Shown piece after piece: positions 11,917 to 21,288 of a DNA stretch of 64,000 nucleotides. Under the pieces are notes generated by a model. It was not told the DNA's origin. It saw only the letters and a list, made by a program, of their open reading frames with translations, and searched no databases. Positions within the stretch are counted from its first letter, which is position 1. Each line of letters opens with the position of its first letter. The stretch is taken from NCBI GenBank assembly GCA_011032825.1, contig JAADJZ010000002.1:1612001-1676000 (forward strand). The letters run 5' to 3'. This stretch comes from Massariosphaeria phaeospora. Its lineage: Eukaryota; Ascomycota; Dothideomycetes; Pleosporales. A program made the translations under genes and the position numbers.

Positions 11917-13758
11917 GGGCGCTCGACGAGCTCTGCTGACAACGGCCCTCCTCCTCTAGGTCATAAAGGCGCTCTACGACTACGCTGCGCCCGACCCCGA
12001 CCCCGCCTCCGGCTACCTCAGCTTCTCGCAGGGCGACTTCCTCCACGTCGTGGGCCGCGAAAACGACGCCGACTGGTACGAGGCGTGCAACCCGCTGCAC
12101 GGCACGCGCGGGCTTGTGCCCGTCACATACTTCGAGCCCGTGGGCAAGACGGTGCGCGACAGCAGCAGCTCAACAAGGTCCGTGACGCCCGCCCTGCCAA
12201 CCGCTCCGCACGACTCTGGGTACCAGGAGCGCGCCGTTACTAGCCCCAGCAACCCTGACGACTCCATGCAACCGCCGCTGCGCATGTCGAAAGCCTTGGC
12301 CTTGAGCAAAGGCTCCGGTGCGATGGTCTACGGCATAGTCATGTACGACTTCAAGGCGGAGCGACCAGACGAGTTGGAGGCAAAAGAGGGGGAGGCTATT
12401 ATTGTTATCGCGCAGTCGAATCCCGAGTGGTTCGTCGCAAAGCCCATCACACGACTCGGCGGACCCGGCCTGATCCCCGTCTCCTTCATCGAGATACGAG
12501 ATATGACTACAGGGCAGGCCGTGCCAGATGCATACGATGCCGTGAGGCGCGCTGGTGTCCCCAAGGTCGAGGAATGGAAGAAAATGGCAGCTGACTACAA
12601 AAACGGGAGCATCCCACTCGGGAAGCTTGAGATCAACTCGCCGCAGTCGCTGCAGCAGGGTATGGAAAGAATGAGCCTAGGCAGCAAAAGTCAGGCGGGC
12701 AGTCATCCTAATGGTGGATTCGCGCAAGCAAATTCGGTGAGTTCTGCCTAATCAGAAATTCCCCTTCACTGCTAACCAGGCTCCGGTATCAGGCCCACTC
12801 CCATTCGCGAAATAATTCCCAGGTTCAGAACCGCCCGCACTACCGTGCGTCAGATACCAGCCTTCTGGCACCTGTCAAAGCCTGTGTTCCACGGTACTGT
12901 TTTGCTGATGACATTTTCTGGTTCATCATTGAATGTGTAATGGAGGACGGCCGGCACTGGGAATTACAACGTCTCTACCAAGACTTCTACGACTTGCAAA
13001 TCCAGCTGATTGCGACGTACCCGTTAGAAGCTGGTACCAGTGGGGTTGGCGAGCGCACGCTACCGTTCATGCCGGGTCCTGTCACTTATGTCACGGACAA
13101 TATCTCTAATGGTCGCCGCGCCAATCTCGATGAGTACATTAAGAATCTGCTCAAGCTCGGCAATCACATCACCCACGGAAATCTTGTAAAAAGCTTCTTT
13201 GCACCGAGACAAGGCGACTACGAGATCGATCCCGACGTAGCAGCTGCAGACGAATACCGCATGTCTCAAGCATCTGCGCGATCATCCGACCCCTCGCAAG
13301 GCGCGTCGAGGCAGTCCTCTGCGGACCAGCTACAGGCCACTACGCCGCAGACGCCCTACTCAACTGGATCCAACTTCGCGAGCCACCAACGTGGAGCTTC
13401 TGTCACAAGCCACGGAGGCAACTTGAACCTTCCGACAATGCAACACCAGCACTCCAGTGTCTCAGCTAACAGCACAAACACTGGTACGAACTCGGCCTTA
13501 AAAATCAAGGTGTGGTTTGAGGAGGATAATTGTGTTGTGATCCGGATGCCTGCGTCTTTGAGGTTTGTCGATTTATACAACAAACTCAAAGAACGCAGGG
13601 CGTTAGAAAAGCCGGACGAGAACAAGTTGGAAGATTTGGTCATCGAGTACCGAGATGAGATCGAGGGCCAATATTATCCGATCGAGAACGACGAAGATTT
13701 AAACATCGCTGTGGAACGAAACCCGAAGCTGACGCTAAGCGTCACGGCCCAAAGGTAA
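11627..13758 (+). CDS. BEM1: Cell-polarity scaffold BEM1 (SH3-SH3-PX-PB1)
   Basis: Exons 11627..11632, 11714..11812, 11960..12736 and 12793..13758; 615 residues. The first exon is only six bases (ATG AAG) and the next adds FRRSMKSEKD...HHISIP, a conserved basic N-terminus. SH3-1 lies at about 36-100 (VIKALYDYAAP, SFSQGDFLHV, GLVPVTYFE) and SH3-2 at about 158-218 (GIVMYDFKAERPDELEAKEG, WFVAKPI, GLIPVSFIE). The PX phosphoinositide domain is at about 318-430 (YCFADDIFWFIIECVMEDGR, RLYQDFYDLQ). The PB1 domain is at about 531-610 (IKVWFEEDNCVVIRMP, acidic IENDEDLNIAV). Bem1 links Cdc42, its GEF Cdc24 and PAK kinases at growth sites; the PB1 module binds the PB1 domain of Cdc24. Intron 2 (147 bp) carries a GGCGTC repeat. 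All introns have CTAAC/CTGAC branch sites. Confidence 0.95.
11884..11915. repeat. GGCGTC hexanucleotide microsatellite inside BEM1 intron 2
   Basis: About five near-perfect GGCGTC units lie within the 147 bp second intron of BEM1. They probably explain why this intron is about three times longer than its neighbours. Confidence 0.85.
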
Positions 13759-15120
13759 GGTCCTACTTTAATCGCAACTTTCTTCAGCGGATGGTGTCGG
13801 GGGATCGAATTGCTTATTCAATATGGAGTCATGATTGATGAGGGGTTGGGGTCTTTTTCATCCGGGTCCGCTTTCTGGGGTCCTTCCACTTGTCGATGCT
13901 CCAGCGGGGGTTGCAGTCGGTCTAGGAAAGTCCTCTGGATTCCGGTCAGCTGCGCATTTTCTCACCCGGCATTTTCTCTCTGGCTTTGTTTGTTGTCCGT
14001 TTTCCAAAGGGCGTTTTTCCAAAAACAGAGGGTGGAAGGCGCATTCAGGATGCATATTTGGCGGACGGTTCACAATTTTTTCCTCTATTACCCTGGATCC
14101 GGCCTTTGTTCTTGCATCATCAATCAGTGTTTGCCGAACAACAAGTGTAGCATGAACGGGGGTGTTACTTTATACACGAGGAAGTAGCTGGATGCAATGT
14201 TTTGGGTCGCGTATTGGATGGAGCTGCAGTCAGGCGGCGAAAGCAAGCATATCAATGATGATGGATCATCTGGCTTACGCGGAATCTGGTTATGACGGTT
14301 GGTTGATGTGGCGGGTCAGGGTTGGTTAGGTGGCAACAATTGCAAAGATGGTGTTCTGTCTTCTTCAAAGTTCATGTGGAGTGTGTCTTACTCGAACTGA
14401 CGTAGGTGACCACAAGTTACGTGCCTGTGTGGTGTAACGCTCGGTAAGATGTGATGGCGCTCGGTTTGGATACTTGTTGGATCTGGTGCTTGGGTGCAAG
14501 TGTTGTGTGTAGTTCACTGTGCGCTGCTGGAAGACGTTCTCAATGGTTCGATCGGGAATTGATGGGTGCTAAGAACTGCTCTGTTGCTCTGACATATGGA
14601 ACGAATTGAAGACCGAACTAGATACCGTAGAGTATTTACCTGATGGCGCTATCGTGATGCTTTTGGTGGTAGAATGAGTTCAGATGCCAGGAACCAATGA
14701 GATGATGCTGACTGGCCATACGTTTGCTCCGAAGCCGGCCTGGATTTCTCCCAATGACGAAGCCGCCCTTGGCGCTAAACCGATGAGTGAACCACCTAAA
14801 CATAGCCGTCACATCCCGGATGCTCTTCTTGCACTTGCACTGAACTCCCCAGGAGCATCTCCTGCAATCGACCCGCGATCACCCTGCTCTGTCCGACCAG
14901 CCAATACGCGCGCCTGAACCTGGCAAGGAAAAGAGGCGGAATACATGCAGCGCAGAAAGAACGAGTTCGTTAATCACAGGAGGAGGCTGCAATGGGGGAA
15001 GACGGAAGCAACGCAGCGTCGCGACCCGCAGAGAAGAAGTTGGGTTGTTTGAAAGAGGAAATGGAAAGGCCTGCTGGAATTGACAACTGGAGCCCGTCGC
15101 CTGCACTCCCGAAGCCCACG
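13759..15120. other. Intergenic region
   Basis: This holds the BEM1 3' UTR and the promoter of the carrier-like gene. Short frames here show no conserved features. An in-frame upstream ATG at 14992 could extend the next gene. Confidence 0.5.
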
Positions 15121-16036
15121 ATGGCGAGCAATGACGCGTCGAGGGATGATAAGAAGAGCTGGAATACGCACAAGCTGGGGCTGAGGATCGGCGCGGACGC
15201 GCTGGCGGCGAGCGCGGCGGGCGTGCTGGTTGCGCCACTGATCACCATGATCGACAAGGGCATCATCGAGAATGCGAGTGGGCGAAACACACTTGGAGAG
15301 AGTCTGCGGGCGAGCGCGCGGGAACTGCTGTTGAAACCGCATCGGTTCCTCACGGGCAAACCTTTTGCGCTGATCTACGTATGCCAGCCCAGCCCTTTCC
15401 TCTCTTCTCCTCGTCTTCGGTTTTGTCCTGCTAACCTACCCACCCATTCCAGATCCTCTACTTCGGCACCTACTTCACCGCCAACACCATCGACACCGCC
15501 TCCTCAACCATGCACAACACGCCCCTGTCCTCCACCACCGCCGGCACCCCCAAGTTCCTCGCGACCTCGACCTCCAACCTCGCCCTCTGCCTCTACAAAG
15601 ACAACCGCTTCACCCAGCTCTTCGGCCCCGCATCCTCCTCCTCCGCGCGCCCCGTCCCACTCCCCACCTTCCTGTTCTTCACCGTGCGCGACTGCCTCAC
15701 CATCTTCGCCTCCTTCAACCTGCCGCCGCTGTTCGCCCCGACGTTCGCGCGGCACATGGGCGCCGCGGCGCAGCAGTACGTTAGCGCTGCTAGCGCCGCG
15801 CAGTTCCTCACGCCTGCGGCCGTGCAGATCGTGAGCACGCCGCTGCATTTGCTGGGGCTGGATCTGTATAATCGGCCGGGGGTGAGGTGGGGCGGGGATG
15901 AGGGGAGGGGGGCAGGGTGCTGAGGGATTGGGCGAAGAGTGCCGGGGCGAGGATGGGGAGGATTATTCCGGCGTTTGGGGTGGGGGGCGTGGTTAATACG
16001 AAGGTGAGGAGGGGATTGTTGGGGAGGTTGGAATAG
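15121..16036 (+). CDS. Mitochondrial-carrier-like membrane protein, 3' frame broken
   Basis: Exons 15121..15378 and 15453 onward; the 74 bp intron has GTATGC, CTAAC and CAG. As read, the frame stops at 15923 (242 residues). A tail in another frame (15917..16036, 40 codons ending at TAG) reads VLRDWAKSAGARMGRIIPAF and then GVGGVVNTKV. This looks like the natural C-terminus. One base is missing, most simply in the G6 run at 15907-15912; the repaired product would be about 282 residues. Hydrophobic blocks (ADALAASAAGVLVAPLITMI, FALIYILYFGTYFTANTI, FLTPAAVQIVSTPLHLLGLD) suggest a degenerate SLC25-like inner-membrane protein, with no known substrate. I prefer ATG 15121 (A at -3, G at +4); ATG 14992 would add 43 residues that look like translated leader. 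Confidence 0.72.
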
Positions 16037-17025
16037 AAGACGAGGAAGAAGACGAGGCAGGGGAAATAAAGGACGGTAGAGGTGTTCGCACTGTACGATT
16101 CAAGACTAGACTCACGGCCGTTTTCCACGAACTCTCCACTTCATCTATTTATCCGTTGCAGGCAGGCAGGCCGGCAGGTCGGTGGTTTTTTTCCAAATTC
16201 CTCGGTTTAGCGGTTACAGGCAGGCAGTCAGTCAGCCAGCAGAGCAGTCTTGCTATTAGCATCCATCTTGTCGCGTCTTTTGCATATGCATAACACTCCT
16301 GCATCCAGTTCAGTTTTGTTCTGTTCGCTCGCATTGTTGGTTAGTACATTCTGGCGTTTGTTGAACTTAACCTGACTTCACTTGACGTTGAGCGCGGGCT
16401 TTTCTTCGTTCGTATGGGGGATTGGGCTTTTTGGCTGTATGTGTGTGTATGTGTGTGGTTGACTTTGGGGGGAAGGATCGGAAGGATGTGACGGACGCAG
16501 AGCGATGTTTTTGTACTGCTTTTCAATAATACGGATACAGAGCCACTTATCCCGCCCTCCCCCCTTTCACATAAATCATACCTCGAAAAAGACTACACAA
16601 AGTCTGCTGTTTCCAATCGATTAGAACAGGTTGCGCCTCATGGTGAGAAAATCCGAATTGGAACATACAAAGATTGACACGGATGAGTAAAGTGAAGAAG
16701 GGATGTTTGAGGCCAAGCTCTGGTATGTGAACGAAGCTGTCAGGGAGACGAATACGGAGACTGGTGGTTTAGGTCGCGTTAGTACGGATGAGCTGAACTG
16801 AACTGAACTGGTTGGCACCGATTCGAATATGGTGACTTTTAGAGAAGCTGGTCATTTGTGTTGGAGGTGCGGCGAACAGCGGGTTGGGCGGTATTCCGGA
16901 AACAGTGTCGTAAGAGCAGAGAGCGGGAGTGAGGGGACATCCTTTCGAGACTCGGATTCCGCGGTAGGTGGAGGATTGATGGGAGATGGCTTACTGTCAT
17001 TAGAGCTTCTTTCTCTTCAACCCTT
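16037..17025. other. Convergent intergenic region with simple repeats
   Basis: This lies between two converging genes and should hold both 3' UTRs. CAGGCAGG-type runs (about 16158-16245), TGTGTATG runs (about 16437-16460) and GAACT repeats (about 16791-16809) are visible. No gene was recognised. Confidence 0.5.
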
Positions 17026-18443
17026 TCACTCAGTTGATGTCGTCCGCCTTATTCCGAGGAGTTTTTGATGCTCGTATAACAGTGCTCGAAAGGATGCGAT
17101 GCTTCGCTCCTGGGCCAGTATTGAGGCTTCTAGTGCTGCTGTTAAAGAGTCTGTCTGAGTTGGCGTGAACACAGTTTTCCCGTCGAGGTTGTTATTTAGC
17201 TCTCGGTCAGGAGGAATCTTATTCGACTCGATTGACTGGCCAAGCTCTTCTGTTGCTTCTTGTATTTGTGCATTCGCGTCTTCGGCATGCTCCTGAGTTC
17301 CGGTATCAAAAGTGGCGGATTCCTGGGGGAGGTTTGCTCTTGGCTCGTTTGGAGGGACTCGGTAGCCTTCATCCAATTCCAGATTTCTACCCATCCTTGG
17401 CCTCTCCGGTGGAGTACGGGACGGTTTGTCTTTGGGATTTTCGCGTTCAATTTGCTCCTCGAGTCGCCGGATCGGGGCACCCTCGAGATTTTTGAGAAGC
17501 ATAGGGACAAAGAACAGAAGTAGTCCTGCTGCCGTGACGATGATGTAGGTGATTAGAATGCCTAGAGAGCTTCCTTGTGGTCGTTGAGAGTCCAGATCCC
17601 TAATCCATAATGATCCCAGGTAAACTCCAAGCCCCACGAGAAAGGCTCCGACCGACCAATTCAGCAACAAAGCCGGGATCTTGATCATGAGAGCCGCATT
17701 GAAGGATGCATGTACCCATCGTCTTTTATTGACCAGTTGCGTTACAAAATCCCTTTGGAGTTCCGCCCACAGCTCCGGTCCCTCCTCGCTGATAGCTGTC
17801 GGGTCGTAACGTTTCTTTCTACCGGTATTCTTGAGACCCTGAACTTGAACGTGTGCTTCTCTTAGGTCCTGGCTACCAGCTGGCTTACTCAGCCAATCCT
17901 TGAGATCAGACAATCCGAAAAGACTGCTGATACGTTGCTGCAAGAGACATGCGAAGAAAACGGAGAGTGCGCCGGTGGCTAAGCTAAGAACAAAGGCTGC
18001 CTTGGCCGTCCAATGCGCGGAGCTTAAGTTCTCAAGAGACAGTGCTGTAATCGCGACTTGCGCAACGATGGCGGCCTATAATCCGAGATTATTAGCAGAA
18101 CCACATCAATATTGGACGTTATGCTTTGATAGGATGAGTCACATACAGCCACAGCAAGCATGTTACAATCATCATTCATCGATTTCTTCAAGGCCGTTGC
18201 CTCTTCGATAGCTGTTACCTCATCTTCGTGAGGCTTAAGCAAGTGTTGTTCTATACGTTCGAGAACATACCCGGCGTCAGGGAAAATGAACACCAGAAGC
18301 GCCGCCTGAAGAACACCGTAGTCTTGCTTCAGCTCTACCAAAGAGCGACGCAAGGCTCGAAATGTAATGATGCTGTACGCATTGTAGGCAGTTAGAGAAG
18401 ATAATATCCAAACCCAAAATTTATCGCGAACAGCTTCGAACAT
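17026..18443 (-). CDS. Multi-pass membrane protein, fungal family of unknown function
   Basis: Exons 18443..18147 and 18075..17026; the 71 bp intron starts GTATGT, has a CTAAT branch site and ends TATAG. The product is 448 residues. I chose ATG 18443 (MFEAVRDKFWVWIL) because the frame upstream of it opens only with a TTG. Hydrophobic segments lie at about 10-35, 48-66, 95-115 (AAIVAQVAITAL), 125-143 (FVLSLATGALSVFFACLL), 220-245 (LLNWSVGAFLVGLGVYLG) and 260-283 (ILITYIIVTAAGLLLFFVPM). The cytosolic-looking tail is charged and Pro/Gln-rich, ending in a short coil (LEASILAQERSIASFRALL). I recognise the general pattern from fungal orphan membrane proteins but cannot assign a function. A decayed partial copy of this gene lies at 19800-19948. 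Confidence 0.83.
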
Positions 18444-19799
18444 CTTGTTAGTGTGTGAGACGCTGTTCGAGAGCGATGGGACCGTGAAACGTGCGGGGTC
18501 TAACAGATTTTTTTGAATAGCCAGCAACCAAGAAAAAAGAAAGCGAACAGTCAGCTCTAAAAATAGCTGGGTCGTGCAGACTCAAGATTCTGTTTTGGGG
18601 GTAACCATCTTTGTCTTGTCTATTACGAACCCTAGGTGCTTTACGGGTATATACCCCATAAATATTAGAGAGAAAATGGTTTTCAAACAAAACTTGCTGT
18701 CCACTCGCTGACCGTCGCATCATTGAACGGAGTATGAGCGTGTTACAGTGGATTTCTTGTGCATTGTCGAAAGTTGCTGTAACAAGGCACAGTCTCTTGG
18801 TGCGTCACCAACTGGAGGCCACAATCTTTCCGGACGTTGCTCGCGCAATCATCCTCCGGGTCAAGTGTAAGCTCGCTCGCAATCTTGCTTTGAGAGGTTA
18901 TGTGAAAGATGAGAAAGCTGAACTATAGTTATGGACGAAGTGATCACGCTATATAGATGGCCTGAGAAGAGCTAGGTTGAATATGGGATAGGCAGATTCT
19001 ATCGCCGAAACCTAAGTCAAATCAGGCTAGCCTAATTCGTGTCCTACATGCGTTTTAGTTCCGAAAATCTCTCCTCAACCAATTGTCACTCCACACAAGC
19101 GCTTGCTTTAAGAAACGAGTAACTTGACCTTACTGGCACCGCGGCCAGGTACGGTTATCTGATGCGAGGCCGAGGTTGATCATCGGCAGCTTGGAAGCAA
19201 ATGCTTGCAAGCTTCTTTTGTCTGGGACTGCCTCTGTCGAAAGCGACTATAATGCGAGCAGAGACTCAAACTCATGCTCCTAAGAACAGTCCATTGTGTC
19301 AACGCCAGGGGTTCAATCGTGTCAACCACTCTGCGGACCCAAACTAATGGCCTAGGAGATCCCTGCAGAAATGGCTGCGTGAGGGTGATGCGTGTCTACG
19401 TCAAGGCGTGTCTTGCACGGATGAGACTGTATTTTGTTCTACTTTTTGCACAAGATTAATAGATACTGAACCTTAGAAGCGACCAATACTACAGCAACAG
19501 TGGCCACCCCCGACCCTGCCCAGACGAAATCTTCGACAACATCACCTTCCTGCGGCATGCTCGGTCGCGACAGCGAGGTGGGCGAACGAATGAAGTTGAT
19601 ATTACAACTGTGTTAACCTTACCCGAGACGCCATCCTGATCCATACACCGAGAACTTCGCGCGCCCAATACCACCTATTTGAGCTGCTTTCCACCAGCTC
19701 GTCCGAGCCACCTCGACAGCTGGCAAACTCGGCAAACTCCACTGAATACTGGCCTGCGGATTCACCTTTGGGGACCTTGGTTCACTGCGTCATGGCTTG
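18444..19799. other. Intergenic region upstream of the membrane-protein gene
   Basis: No complete gene is seen. Around 19489-19560 the minus strand has a short frame with a hydrophobic GSGVATVAVVLVAS segment. It may be another decayed coding fragment, but no start or splice sites could be fitted to it. Confidence 0.4.
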
Positions 19800-19948
19800 A
19801 GCTTAAGTTCTCCAGAGACAGTGCCGTGATAGGTAGCGATTTGCGCAGCTGCCTGGAATACCAATTTTTTGTCAGAACCACATCGATATTGGAATTCGTG
19901 CTTTAAGAAAATATGTCACATGCCACAGCGAGCATGCTACAATCATCA
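19800..19948 (-). pseudogene. Decayed partial copy of the membrane-protein gene at 17026-18443
   Basis: The segment aligns with 18021-18177 of the neighbouring gene over nearly its whole length, by eye at about 70-75% identity with small gaps. Shared stretches include AGCTTAAGTTCTC, AGAGACAGTG, CAGAACCACATC and the end ACAATCATCA. The parental segment contains the whole 71 bp intron and both splice junctions, so the copy came from DNA and not from spliced mRNA. The reading frame is lost and neither end of the gene is present. It lies in the same orientation as the parent, about 1.8 kb away. Confidence 0.8.
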
Positions 19949-19985
19949 CCTAATAGCTAATCATCTTAGCAAACTTTTAGACTAG

Positions 19986-21288
19986 TTAGTTGTTTGGACC
20001 TGTCCAGAGACCTCGCGATGGCGATGGTACACCCATGTCTCCAACTCCAAAAGACCTAGGCCAGACCAGCCGCCGTGCCTCGCAGTCACGAACTCGGAGT
20101 AATCGAGGGGCCCAAAAGCCGTTCTCGTAGAATCTTTCTCCCTCGGCATGCAGCCTCACCCTTATCCAGACCTGACCATCCCCGTTGGTTGCCCAGAGAA
20201 AGTTGAAGGAAATTCCAATGTCGGCAGGTAAGGTTACGGGGCGTCCGAAGGTGATATCTCTCCCCTGACTACCGTCTGCACGCGTAACTATCTCTCCGTA
20301 CCTTTCACCCTTGACCTTTTTGAGTTCCTCCATGTTCCGACCAACATGAGCATAAACTTCTGTGACAGATTGACGCAAAGGAATCGCGTCGCCATCCTCG
20401 TTGTCGAGCTTGAGGCCAGCTGGTGGCTGATAGCGCTCCTCCTTGGGGTAGTACATGTTCAGGTCCTCTTTGTCTGCAAAGTCACCGATGTAAATAGCGT
20501 CAATGCAGCTTCGTGGCGGATCGAAGAGCGGCTCGTCTGCAAGCGGGTGGCCTAAGAAAGGCATGTTGATGGCCCGTTGAAATCTCGACGTCCTCCACGG
20601 CATCCATGAGATTCCGACGCAGACGCCATAACAGATCCTGGCGAATACAATCGTGTGGATTGGTAGACATGGCACTGGCTGACTCTAACGTGAGGCTCAT
20701 CTGCTGAAGAATGTAATGAAAGAAGATGCATCGAGAAAACAGTGAGACAGAAAGCGGAAAGTCAGTTACATAAGCGCCTTCCGGTACCATGGTCCTTATG
20801 TACAACCACCCAGTGACAAAATACGCAAAGGTCAGCCAAACCATCACACAGAAATATTCGCACGGTGAGAAATGAATAAATTCAAAGGATGGCTGCCCTC
20901 CCAACCCCTTCTCCTCCAGGCAAAAGCCTTTGCAGAATCGTTTACACACGCACCCTGTTTCGGTGAGAATAACCCTTCCAGTCCATCCAGTCCACCTGAT
21001 GCAGTTCCTCTCTTCCTCTGAGCTGTGCCTCCGCCATCGCCTTTCAAGACTGCAGTGCTCTCCTGCCACTTCGGTTTCACCGCCGCCTTCCTTCAAATAT
21101 TCCAACGAGTGTGCAAACAAATCAGACGTGTTGAGCCGGTGGTGAGTTCCCGCATCCAGCTTTGGTATCCCTCGCAGCGCCCGTGAAGTGTTCGCTCGTT
21201 CCGATGGAGTGTTCGCTCGTTCCGATGGAGTGTTCGCTCGTTTTGACGGAATGTCGTTCATTTCGATGGACTCGTCAAGATGGGACAT
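19986..21288 (-). CDS. Orphan fungal membrane-associated protein; gene model unresolved
   Basis: Two overlapping open frames on the minus strand seem to belong to one gene. The 5' frame starts at ATG 21288 (MSHLDESIEMNDIP), carries three SERANTP-like heptads from a 21 bp DNA repeat, and has a hydrophobic segment (EYFCVMVWLTFAYFVTGWLY). A likely in-frame 66 bp intron (GTAACT...TTCAG, about 20708-20773) follows. The 3' frame (to the stop at 19986) looks well conserved and globular: FLGHPLADEPLFDPPRSCID, YIGDFADKEDLNMYYPKEER, GISFNFLWATNGDGQVWIRV. The switch between frames near 20570-20600 skips one base, and no GT-AG intron fits it. This may be a missed intron further upstream, an assembly error or a real frameshift. 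No function is recognised. Confidence 0.55.
21188..21270. repeat. 21-bp tandem repeat, three full copies plus a degenerate fourth
   Basis: Units at 21188-21208 and 21209-21229 are identical. The unit at 21230-21250 differs at two bases, and 21251-21270 is a further degenerate copy. The repeat is in frame and encodes the heptads of the overlapping orphan gene. Confidence 0.9.
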
